NCBI GenBank assembly: GCA_021772775.1
Contig: JAJFLH010000004.1
Coordinates: 62,001 to 126,000, forward strand
Direction of reading: 5' to 3'
DNA from: Mariprofundus sp.
GTDB taxonomy: Bacteria; Pseudomonadota; Zetaproteobacteria; Mariprofundales; Mariprofundaceae
Length of the DNA: 64,000 nucleotides
Shown one piece after another: positions 53,574 through 62,973 of the stretch (position 1 is its first letter; every line of letters starts with the position of its first letter). The translations under genes were made by a program, and so were the position numbers. The notes beneath the pieces are model-generated. The model searched no databases, was not told the DNA's origin, and saw only the letters and a list, made by a program, of their open reading frames with translations.

Positions 53574-54848
53574 ATGGAACAGTTATCAGGGGATATCCTG
53601 CAAACAAAATATGCACTCGATACTTTTTACTTTTTGGTAATGGGGGCATTCGTGATGTGGATGGCCGCTGGCTTCTCGATGTTAGAAGCTGGCCTCGTCC
53701 GCTCAAAAAATACGGCTGAAATTCTGACCAAGAATATTGTGCTCTATTCGATTGCATGTGTGATGTATATGCTGATGGGTTACAACATTATGTATGGTGG
53801 TGTATCGGAAAGTGGTTGGTTGCCAACTGGAATGGCTTTTGGTTTGGGTGAAGAGAATACAGCTGAAGCACTATTGGCTGGTGGTGATGATGCGCCTTAT
53901 TACTCCAAGATGTCTGATTTTTTCTTCCAGGTGGTATTCGTGGCGACGGCAATGTCGATTGTGTCGGGTGCAGTAGCTGAGCGTATGAAATTATGGGCTT
54001 TCTTTGCCTTTGCCATCGTATTGACCGGATTCATCTATCCGATGCAGGGCATGTGGAAATGGGGCGGCGGCGTACTTGATACGGCTGGATTCCTTGATTT
54101 TGCAGGTTCCGGTGTGGTTCATATGACTGGAGCTGCGGCTGCATTGGCAGGTGTGCTCCTGCTCGGTGCGCGTAAAGGTAAGTATGGTAAAGATGGTTCG
54201 GTCAATGCGATTCAGGGTGCCAATCTTCCTATGGCGACACTGGGTACATTTATTCTCTGGTTAGGCTGGTTTGGCTTTAACGGTGGCTCTGAGCTGAAGG
54301 TGTCTGATGTTGCCGAAGCGAATGCGGTGGCGATGATCTTTGTGAATACCAATATGGCTGCGGCCGGTGGTTGTGTTGCAGCACTGCTGCTGGCACGCTT
54401 GTGGTTCGGCAAAGCTGATCTGACCATGGTGCTTAATGGTGCCTTGGCAGGGCTGGTCTCCATTACTGCTGAACCTCTGACACCATCTCCAGAAATGGCC
54501 ACATTGATCGGTGCAATAGGCGGTATGCTTGTTGTTTTTTCCATCATTATTGTGGATACAAAATTCAAGATTGATGATCCGGTTGGTGCGATTTCTGTGC
54601 ATGGCGTGGTCGGTATCTGGGGGCTATTGGCGGTATGTTTGACGAATCCTGATGCAACATTGATGGCGCAGGTGATGGGTATTGCTGTGATCTTTAGTTG
54701 GGTGTTTGCCACAAGCTTTATCACCTGGATGGCAATCAAATCTATCTTTGGCATCCGGGTATCGGAAGAAGAGGAGTATGAAGGTTTGGATGTGGGTGAA
54801 TGTGGTCTGGAGGCTTATCCGGAATTCACAACTCAGAGTCGAAGCTAG
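53574..54848 (+). CDS. amtB: Ammonium transporter, first copy
   Basis: 424 residues, about eleven membrane segments. Amt family text: MWMAAGFSMLEAGLVRSKN near residue 25, GMWKWGGGVLDTAGFLDFAGS near 165 (second conserved signature), and VHGVVGIWGLLAV near 340 with a pore His. No signal peptide is apparent. It conducts ammonium across the inner membrane and is regulated by GlnK. Confidence 0.95.
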   Translation: MEQLSGDILQTKYALDTFYFLVMGAFVMWMAAGFSMLEAGLVRSKNTAEILTKNIVLYSIACVMYMLMGYNIMYGGVSESGWLPTGMAFGLGEENTAEALLAGGDDAPYYSKMSDFFFQVVFVATAMSIVSGAVAERMKLWAFFAFAIVLTGFIYPMQGMWKWGGGVLDTAGFLDFAGSGVVHMTGAAAALAGVLLLGARKGKYGKDGSVNAIQGANLPMATLGTFILWLGWFGFNGGSELKVSDVAEANAVAMIFVNTNMAAAGGCVAALLLARLWFGKADLTMVLNGALAGLVSITAEPLTPSPEMATLIGAIGGMLVVFSIIIVDTKFKIDDPVGAISVHGVVGIWGLLAVCLTNPDATLMAQVMGIAVIFSWVFATSFITWMAIKSIFGIRVSEEEEYEGLDVGECGLEAYPEFTTQSRS

Positions 54849-55681
<833 letters not shown>

Positions 55682-55708
55682 TAAATAACTCAGTAGGGGA
55701 TAGGTTTA

Positions 55709-56923
55709 ATGGACACAGCAGGTTTTGATGTTTTTTTTCTTACCATGGGAGCAGCCATGGTATTTGCGATGCACGCAGGCTTCGCATTTTTGGAGGTGGG
55801 GACGGTTCGTAAAAAGAATCAGGTGAATTCACTGGTACGTGTGATTACTGATTTTGGTTTTTCGACCCTCTCCTATTTCTTTATTGGCTTTGCCGTAGCT
55901 TATGGCATTAGCTTTTTTGCTCCGGTTTCGGAGCTGAATGTAATCGGTGGTGCGACGAATGGTTATGAGATGGTGCACTTCTTCTTCTTACTCACCTTTG
56001 CAGCGGCGATTGCAGCGATTATCTCAGGTGGGATCACCGAACGTGTTCGTTTCTGGCCCAATGCGCTGGCAACAGTGATCATTGTTGCGACGGTATACCC
56101 ATTTTACGAAGGCATGATCTGGGGTGGTAATTATGGTTATCAGGCTTGGTTATCGGCTAACTTTGGCGCTGAGTTTCATGATTTTGCCGGTTCTGTTGTG
56201 GTGCACAGCATGGGCGGTTTTTTAGCGGTGGGTGCAGTGGTCATGATCGGTGCGCGTAAAGGGCGTTATAACAGAGATGGTAGCGTGAACGCAATTCTAC
56301 CATCGAATATTCCGTTTCTGGCGCTGGGTTCCTGGATACTATGTGTGGGCTGGTTCGGTTTTAATGTGATGAGCGCAGGAACGGCTGCCGGTGCTGCAGG
56401 GCTGGTGGCGATAAATTCACTGCTCGCCATGGTTGGCGGTCTGATCGCCGCACTCATTGCCGGTAAAAATGACCCGGGTTTTGTACACAATGGTGCTTTG
56501 GCAGGGCTTGTTGCGATCTGTGCCGGTTCTGATCTGGTGCATCCTCTTGGTGCGCTGACCATTGGTCTGGTTGCTGGAACTGTGTTTGTGTTTGGTTTTC
56601 AGTTTATTCAAAACAGACTGAAAATTGATGATGTGTTGGGTGTGATTCCATTGCATGGTGTTTGTGGTGCATGGGGTGGCATTGCGGCTGGTATTTTCGG
56701 TACAACTGCTCTGGGTGGTGCCGGTGGTGTTACCTTCATGGCTCAACTGGTGGGTACACTCACAGGTGTTGGTATTGCTGTAGCAGCTGGTTTTGTCATA
56801 TTCGGAGTGATCAAAAATACCATTGGATTGCGTTTGTCTGAAGAAGATGAATATATGGGCGCAGATCTGGCGATTCACAACATCAGTGCAACGCCTGAAG
56901 ATGATATGATGCACAGTCGTTAA
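55709..56923 (+). CDS. amt: Ammonium transporter, second copy
   Basis: 404 residues, about eleven membrane segments, clearly diverged from the first copy. Family text: MHAGFAFLEVGTVRKKNQVN near residue 22, FHDFAGSVVVHSMGG near 155, and PLHGVCGAWGGIAAG near 310. It may differ in affinity or in PII partner. Ends before a strong terminator. Confidence 0.94.
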   Translation: MDTAGFDVFFLTMGAAMVFAMHAGFAFLEVGTVRKKNQVNSLVRVITDFGFSTLSYFFIGFAVAYGISFFAPVSELNVIGGATNGYEMVHFFFLLTFAAAIAAIISGGITERVRFWPNALATVIIVATVYPFYEGMIWGGNYGYQAWLSANFGAEFHDFAGSVVVHSMGGFLAVGAVVMIGARKGRYNRDGSVNAILPSNIPFLALGSWILCVGWFGFNVMSAGTAAGAAGLVAINSLLAMVGGLIAALIAGKNDPGFVHNGALAGLVAICAGSDLVHPLGALTIGLVAGTVFVFGFQFIQNRLKIDDVLGVIPLHGVCGAWGGIAAGIFGTTALGGAGGVTFMAQLVGTLTGVGIAVAAGFVIFGVIKNTIGLRLSEEDEYMGADLAIHNISATPEDDMMHSR

Positions 56924-56965
56924 ACCGATCATCATAGACGCCTTTTCAGGGGCTTACAGATACAC

Positions 56966-56997
56966 ACAAAACCTTCGCCTTCGGGTGGAGGTTTTGT
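56966..56997. terminator. Terminator with UUCG loop between amt and the GAF kinase
   Basis: ACAAAACCTTCGCC-TTCG-GGTGGAGGTTTTGT, a 14-bp stem with wobble pairs. T-rich on both strands, so it may serve the two converging genes. Confidence 0.85.
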
Positions 56998-57025
56998 CAT
57001 TATGCTGGAGCCCCTAATGATTGCG

Positions 57026-58432
57026 CTATAAGGCCGTTTGATCGTTGTTTGCGTCGGATACCGTCTGGCTGGTTGTTGGAAACAGCACTTTGAATGTTGT
57101 TCCGTCTCCAAGTTCACTATCAAGTGATAGTGCTCCCTGATGACTCTGGATGATTCCTAGTACAGCACTCATGCCGAGTCCTCGGCCACTGACCTTGGTT
57201 GTAAAGAAAGGATCAAACAGTTTCTCACGGGTCTGTTGATCCATACCGCAGCCTGTGTCGCACACTTCAAAAAAGATGTAGTCACCCGGAACGGCATTGT
57301 AACGGTGGCTCAGCTGATCAAGAAATGTCTGATCTGTCTGTAAACGACCAGTGCTGACGGTGATTGTTCCGTCCCGGTTCCCAATTGCTTCATTGGCATT
57401 GCTGATCAGATTCATCATAACTTGTTGGATCTGGGCAATGTCTCCGTGCATGGTTGGAATTTTCTCATCCAACAGGTATTGAACTTGAATGTTTTTAGCG
57501 ATACTGACCTCTAACAAGGAAGCCATCTCCTGCAACGATTGAGACAGATGAATCGGTTCTGGTTGGGCTGTTCGGTGCCCGGCATAGGCCAGCATCTGAT
57601 TGCAGAGATCAGTTCCCCGCTGACTTGCAAGCCCAATATGATCAAGGAAGGGACGTGAAGGGGCATCTGCATCAAGTTCAAGTTCAGCCAGTTCAATATT
57701 GCCAGTGATGACGGTCAGGATGTTATTGAAATCATGCGCAATACCGCCGGCAAGGAGGCCGAGTGACTCCAGTCGTTGTACATGTGCAAGCTGCTTTTGC
57801 AGCTCAACCTTGGCTTGCTCAGCAGCCAAACGCTCTTTAAACAGGCGTAGTCTGTCCAATGCCACTGCGGCATGACTGGCCATGGCAGAGAAATAATCAA
57901 GTTGCTCTTTCGAAGGTAGTCTGACACCTTCATCTCCAAAAGAGCCGGTTCCGATCGTTCCTATTTTTTTGTCGGCCAGATGAATCGGTACATTGATAAT
58001 GCTTCGGTTGCCAAGCATCTCAACAATTTCCTTGTCGGTGCGCGGGTCTGTACGCGCATCCTCAACAATGACGATGTGATCTGCAGCGGCTATCTCCTGC
58101 AGAAAAGCATCATTATTAATATCCAGTGACGGTAGTTTATCGGTAATGCCGACATTTTCTTGTGCTACCAGCAAGTGAGCAATGTTTGGCGTATCACCAA
58201 GAAGGTATACCCAAGCGGTGTTGTAGCCGGTGACAATTTGAATCTCATCTGCGAGAGCTTTTATGAGAGCATCATAGTTATGAGCCAGCTCAAGCTTTTT
58301 GGTTAATCGCAACAGTGAATAGAGGTAAGCAGGCTCTAAAGCCTCTCTCACGTCTGAAACGCATGCATTAGTGCTCACGATAACTTCGTGTTTGCCATGT
58401 AGAGGGTCGTAACCATAAGTGTGATCATACAT
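57026..58432 (-). CDS. Soluble GAF-domain sensor histidine kinase
   Basis: 468 residues, no membrane segment. A GAF domain (about 45-205; VTGYNTAWVYLLGD, RSIINVPIHLADKKIGTIG), HisKA with phospho-His in GGIAHDFNNILTVITGN near 235, and HATPase_c (LISNANEAIGN, EVCDTGCGMD, GRGLGMSAVLGIIQSHQG). No receiver. The kinase core resembles the hybrid kinases at the window start. It lies beside the nitrogen genes, but neither ligand nor partner can be told. Confidence 0.88.
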   Translation of the reverse strand: MYDHTYGYDPLHGKHEVIVSTNACVSDVREALEPAYLYSLLRLTKKLELAHNYDALIKALADEIQIVTGYNTAWVYLLGDTPNIAHLLVAQENVGITDKLPSLDINNDAFLQEIAAADHIVIVEDARTDPRTDKEIVEMLGNRSIINVPIHLADKKIGTIGTGSFGDEGVRLPSKEQLDYFSAMASHAAVALDRLRLFKERLAAEQAKVELQKQLAHVQRLESLGLLAGGIAHDFNNILTVITGNIELAELELDADAPSRPFLDHIGLASQRGTDLCNQMLAYAGHRTAQPEPIHLSQSLQEMASLLEVSIAKNIQVQYLLDEKIPTMHGDIAQIQQVMMNLISNANEAIGNRDGTITVSTGRLQTDQTFLDQLSHRYNAVPGDYIFFEVCDTGCGMDQQTREKLFDPFFTTKVSGRGLGMSAVLGIIQSHQGALSLDSELGDGTTFKVLFPTTSQTVSDANNDQTAL

Positions 58433-58595
58433 ACATTAATAGACTGAATATCTATAAAATCAAGAATCATTTATTTTGGCTCACGAGGATTGATCATATT
58501 CGAATTCCTAGAAGAGAGGTGATGATTTAGTCGAAGAGGCAAGAAACCTTGCCGCTTTCAGTCGGCCTAAGTTGCTCCATGATTGCACTCGTTTG

Positions 58596-59042
58596 TTAAG
58601 CTACTTTGGCCTCCAGCCAGAAGGTGACTGGGCCATCGTTACAGAGTGATATTTTCATATCGGCCCCGAAGATGCCGCTATGCAGATCGTGATGCTGTCT
58701 CTTTGCTTGCTCGATAAGTTCGAGAAAGAGTTTTTCACCCAGCTCAGGTGCGGCGGCAGGAGAAAAGCCGGGGCGCGTTCCCTTTTTAGTGTCAGCAGCC
58801 AGGGTGAATTGCGGTACTAACAGCAGGCCGCCCTTAATATCGCTCAGGCTGCGATTCATGCGTCCTTCCTCATCCGGAAAGATGCGGTAACTGAGTATGC
58901 GCTCGAGCAGTCGCTCAACCTGAGCCGTCGAATCGCTCTTTTGAACCCCAATCAAAGCAAGAATACCGCGATCGATTTCACCAACCTTCTGCTTATCGAT
59001 AACCACACTGGCATGGCTGACACGCTGAATAAGAGCAATCAT
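58596..59042 (-). CDS. dtd: D-aminoacyl-tRNA deacylase
   Basis: 148 residues, typical length. MIALIQRVSHASVVID at the start, GLLLVPQFTLAADTKKGTR near residue 70 and RPGFSPAAAPE near 90 are the family motifs with the active-site Thr. It removes D-amino acids wrongly loaded on tRNA. Confidence 0.96.
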   Translation of the reverse strand: MIALIQRVSHASVVIDKQKVGEIDRGILALIGVQKSDSTAQVERLLERILSYRIFPDEEGRMNRSLSDIKGGLLLVPQFTLAADTKKGTRPGFSPAAAPELGEKLFLELIEQAKRQHHDLHSGIFGADMKISLCNDGPVTFWLEAKVA

Positions 59043-59371
59043 GATTTTCCTCGTCTTTAATCAGTTATTTGGTGGAGTTACTTTGCATAAACAGAGGGAG
59101 CTCGTCTACATTCATATAGGCATGAAGAGGGTGGTTCGCTTTGGGCGGGATGAGGAATGACAAATATACTTCTATAAACTAAAATTAAATGCCTTCTATA
59201 CCTAATATGGGGTATGCGGAGTTTGGCGATTGAATATATTTTCTCGCGAACCACTGAAACATCAATGGAACTCAACTTTTATTCTAGAGTTCAGCTTTCT
59301 GTTGCTGTGGATCAATGGCATTAATAATCAATTGTAGAGTCGAATAATAAAGAGGAAGCTAGGAGGGGAAA
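59043..59371. other. 329-nt gap, nothing recognised
   Basis: No convincing gene, hairpin or promoter beyond AT-rich stretches. Confidence 0.4.
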
Positions 59372-59385
59372 ATGAAAAAAATAGT

Positions 59386-59640
59386 TTGTTTTTGGTAGTG
59401 GGGCTATTTTCTGGACTATTTGTAAGTGAAGCCTTTGCTAATAGCTATGGTGAATGTCGGGAGGCGTGTTTTAGTCTGCCTGGTAAACCGCATGATAAAT
59501 TTACTGAAGCTGGTGCGTGCAGCACAGGCTATTCTGAAGCTCATTGGACGGGGAAAAAGAAAGCAAGAAAAAAATGTGATAATTTGTATGGCAATTACAC
59601 GAAATTAAAAAGGTGTAAAAACGCTGTAGACAGATACTAA
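59386..59640 (+). CDS. Small secreted Cys-rich protein, start frameshifted
   Basis: A strong AGGAGGGG precedes ATG 59372, but that frame stops after 8 codons. With one extra A in the A7 run right after the ATG the gene would read MKKNSLFLVVGLFSGLFVSE and on, a good signal peptide followed by a mature part with six Cys (ECREACFSLPGK, ACSTGY, KKCDNLYGN, KRCKNAVDRY). The listed start is only the first TTG in the right frame. The mature part is small and basic; the family is not recognised. Confidence 0.65.
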   Translation: MFLVVGLFSGLFVSEAFANSYGECREACFSLPGKPHDKFTEAGACSTGYSEAHWTGKKKARKKCDNLYGNYTKLKRCKNAVDRY

Positions 59641-60139
59641 CTCTGAGTTATCTTGACTAAGAAAAAAGTCTGCGCATTCGCGCCGTCTTTTTTGATGTCG
59701 CATGAATCTTCTTTCTTAATAAGCCAAATGGCCTGTATTACGAAGGAGTTTAACAATTTAGCTGTGGCCTTCGTGTTCAGAAGTTCTTAATAGATGATTG
59801 ATGTTCGGTATGTTGGCCTAGCCCCAGTCTGCCTTCTGTATCAAGTAGTATCTATATTTGCCGGGGACATAATACAGAGCTATTCGATAGTCACGTGAGT
59901 TGTGTGGTCCCAGAATTTCAGATCTTTTGACTCAGAATTTTATCATGTGATGCTTCTACTGCTCTTGTGTTCATTTTTATGGCTGACAAAAGAGAAAAGC
60001 CGGAATGCTACACAGAGTCAAAGACCTAAATAGTGATTAAGTATCTAATCCTAGGTTTTCTCGATGAAGGCTCGCAATCATATTGCGAGCAAGGTTAGTT
60101 ATAACTAAAGTAAGTCATTGTTTTAAGGGAGAGGGAGAT
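59641..60139. other. About 500-nt gap before the FGE-type protein, one hairpin
   Basis: An imperfect hairpin with a T run near 59661-59693 may end the small gene. GCTCGCAAT-CAT-ATTGCGAGC at 60070-60090, a perfect 9-bp stem, lies about 50 nt before the next start and may be a leader structure. No gene seen. Confidence 0.45.
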
Positions 60140-62887
60140 ATGGACTTGTTCAAACGATTCGTACTTTTAATATTATTATTTGTATTTCCAATGCTGAGCT
60201 ATGCTGCTTTGCCACCTGAGGTGCAAAAAGACAGGGCGTTGATGTCTTTTTCTGAACATTTGAAAAATGAGCAATACAAAGAGGCAGAGAAAGATTTTCG
60301 CAAGCTTATTGATTTAAGAGACATACATAAGGTGAAGCTTCCAAGCTCGGTTTATTATTTTGGGGCAGAGACTGTACAGCATACTGGTTACCATCTGTGG
60401 GCAGAGACGCTTCTAACCAAATACATCACTATAGCAGGACAAAAAGGAAAGTATTATACCAAAGCCCTGCAATTACTGGATGTTGTAGAGCCGAAGGCAA
60501 AAGAGGAAAGAGAAAAGAAGGCTGCTAAGAGAAAATTACAAGAGGATTGGGAGAGTAGAGAGAAATCAGCGGCAAAAAGTTTTGATTCTGATTTAAAGCA
60601 GGCACAACATCGACAGCAGAAACAACGTACCCGACTGCCATCCGAAGTTCTTGAGAAGGGGTTTGTGCTAATTCCATCTGGAAGATTTCAGATGGGAGGT
60701 ATTGGAAACGACAATGAACGTCCTATTCACACCGTACAGCTCAAGGCTTTTGCTATGGCGAAGTATGAGGTGACTTTTACCGAGTATGATGCTTATTGTG
60801 ATGCTAAAGGAAAAAGAAAACCTTCTGATAACAACTGGGGTCGTGGAAATCGACCTGTTATTAATGTCAGTTGGCAGGATGCAAAGGAGTATGCCCAATG
60901 GTTGGGGCAACAGAAGGGAAAACGTTTTCGTTTGCCAACAGAGGCTGAATGGGAATATGCGGCTCGAGCAGGGTCGAGGACAACATTTAGCTTTAAATCC
61001 CCTTTAACAATTGGTAAAGCCAATTATGTCGGGGATAGACATCATTTTGCTAATTACTCTTTCACGGACTATGAAAAAAAATCTCCTGGGAAATCAATGT
61101 CGGTTGGCTCATTTCAGCCGAATGCATTTGGTCTCTATGATATTCATGGAAATGTTTCTGAGTGGGTCGAAGATAGCTATCATGATAACTATAAAGGTGC
61201 GCCTTCTGATGGTTCAGCCTGGGAGAGAAGGAATAGTAAGAAGCGAGTGGTTCGCGGGGGAAGCTGGAATAGTCCTTCAGTAACATTGCGTTCATCCAAT
61301 CGACAATATGGGACTAGTGGGAATTGGAACCTAGGTTTTCGGTTGGTTCAAGATATAAGTGAAGAAGTTGAGCTGGAAGCAAGAAAACGCTTTGAAACTG
61401 AAACTGCTGCTGCAAAGAAAAAACAGTCTGACTTGGCGAATCAGCTAGGGCCTGACTTTTTGCATAAAGGATTTGTCATTATTCCATCGAGAAGTGTTCA
61501 GATAGGTGATCATATAATAAAAACTAAACCGTTCGGCATGAGTAGGTTTGAGCTAACGGTGGCAGAATTTACTGAGTTTATTGATGAGGTGCGTAAGCTG
61601 GATACGGAGGGCATTGTTAAACTTTATGGCGGCAAAATTCCAGCCGATAAAGTTGAGGAGGCGAGTGTTGAGATTACAAATTATTTATCTGGTGTGATAG
61701 AAGGCAAGCATGGAACGATGCCTGTGGGGCTTGATACTGGTGGTAATGGATATATAAAGTGGTTGAGTGAAAAAACTGGAAAACATTTTAGACGGCCAAC
61801 GGATGTTGAGTGGGAATATGCAGCTAGAGCAGGAGTAACGACTGATTACTTTTGTGGGAATGATGAAAGTTGTCTAACTGATTATGCCTGGTTTTCAGCG
61901 AACTCAAATCGCAAGATTTATCCAGTCGGCAAAAAGCTGCCAAACCCATTTGGCTTGTATGATGTTTACGGCAACGTTGATGAATACGTAGATGCTGTAT
62001 ATGAGAAGAACAAATATTTAAAAGGTGGAAATGCAATATCAACACCAGAGGGATTTAGGTTTTCTGGACACACATTCGTTGGTAATCCAGGTGTTCGTCT
62101 CGTTCAAGAGTTCACAGAAGAAGAGTTAGAGCAAGAGAAAAAGCGATATGCCAAAGAGAAAGTTGCGAGTTTATTAGCATCGATTGAAATGGCCGATATC
62201 CCCGCTGGAAACTTTATTATGGGGGACGAAAGCAGCAATATTTTTGGTCAGGACGGGGACGAGGATGAGTTGCCAGGACATCCTGTTAATGTTGCTTCTT
62301 TTAAAATCAGTAAGCATGAAATTACTTTTCAAGACTACGATGTTTTTTGTGAACTAACCGGCCGTGAAAAACCGGAATACAGTTCTGATGAACGTGCAGG
62401 CCTCCCTGTGGTAAATGTGAGTTGGGAAGATGCCAAGGCATTCACGAAGTGGTTGAGTGAGATGAGCGGAAAGAGATTTCGTTTACCAACAGAAGCTGAA
62501 TGGGAATATGCATCTCGAGCTGGAACTGACACTAAATATTCATGGGGCAGAAGAGTGGGCAAGAACAGTGCTGTCTGTGATGGCTGCAAAAGTCAGTGGG
62601 ATAAAGAGTCATCGCCTGCTCCTGTAGGTTCTTTTGAAGCCAATGCTTTTGGTTTGAATGATATGCACGGCAATGTCTGGGAGTGGGTTGAGGATTGCTA
62701 TCATGAAAACTATCAAGGTGCCCCTGTTGATGGCACCTCCTGGAGTTCTGATTCATGCAGTGAGCGTGTTATTCGTGGTGGCGGCTGGAGTAGTAAGGCG
62801 GCTGATTTACGATCAGCAAATCGTGGTCGAGTAGCTGCCGATCATCAGGGGAATGATGTCGGTTTCCGAATTGTCCTGGAGCAATGA
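60140..62887 (+). CDS. Secreted protein with TPR-like N-terminus and three FGE-sulfatase-type domains
   Basis: 915 residues from ATG 60140, preceded by GGGAGAGGGAG; an upstream frame extension crosses the hairpin and is rejected. A signal peptide (VLLILLFVFPMLSYA), a helical TPR-like part (about 25-130), a charged coiled coil (about 130-165), then three FGE-sulfatase (SUMF1/EgtB/PvdO-type) domains at about 170-405, 441-660 and 683-915. Domains 1 and 3 have the full RLPTEAEWEYAARAG and GNVSEWVED or GNVWEWVED motifs; domain 2 is degenerate. The cysteine pair used by formylglycine enzymes is absent (RGGSWNSPS, RGGGWSSKA), so a binding or other role is likely. Confidence 0.88.
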   Translation: MDLFKRFVLLILLFVFPMLSYAALPPEVQKDRALMSFSEHLKNEQYKEAEKDFRKLIDLRDIHKVKLPSSVYYFGAETVQHTGYHLWAETLLTKYITIAGQKGKYYTKALQLLDVVEPKAKEEREKKAAKRKLQEDWESREKSAAKSFDSDLKQAQHRQQKQRTRLPSEVLEKGFVLIPSGRFQMGGIGNDNERPIHTVQLKAFAMAKYEVTFTEYDAYCDAKGKRKPSDNNWGRGNRPVINVSWQDAKEYAQWLGQQKGKRFRLPTEAEWEYAARAGSRTTFSFKSPLTIGKANYVGDRHHFANYSFTDYEKKSPGKSMSVGSFQPNAFGLYDIHGNVSEWVEDSYHDNYKGAPSDGSAWERRNSKKRVVRGGSWNSPSVTLRSSNRQYGTSGNWNLGFRLVQDISEEVELEARKRFETETAAAKKKQSDLANQLGPDFLHKGFVIIPSRSVQIGDHIIKTKPFGMSRFELTVAEFTEFIDEVRKLDTEGIVKLYGGKIPADKVEEASVEITNYLSGVIEGKHGTMPVGLDTGGNGYIKWLSEKTGKHFRRPTDVEWEYAARAGVTTDYFCGNDESCLTDYAWFSANSNRKIYPVGKKLPNPFGLYDVYGNVDEYVDAVYEKNKYLKGGNAISTPEGFRFSGHTFVGNPGVRLVQEFTEEELEQEKKRYAKEKVASLLASIEMADIPAGNFIMGDESSNIFGQDGDEDELPGHPVNVASFKISKHEITFQDYDVFCELTGREKPEYSSDERAGLPVVNVSWEDAKAFTKWLSEMSGKRFRLPTEAEWEYASRAGTDTKYSWGRRVGKNSAVCDGCKSQWDKESSPAPVGSFEANAFGLNDMHGNVWEWVEDCYHENYQGAPVDGTSWSSDSCSERVIRGGGWSSKAADLRSANRGRVAADHQGNDVGFRIVLEQ

Positions 62888-62973
62888 TTGAGATTTGAAG
62901 TGGCGTGAATACTTTGTTTGCTAGATAGAAATGATTTACTTGAAGTTGTGGCAAGTAAGATAAGGAAGGCTGG

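Noticed and set aside
60083-60139. Upstream extension of the FGE-type protein
   Set aside because: It would bury the signal peptide behind 19 residues and crosses a hairpin; the ATG at 60140 has a strong ribosome site.
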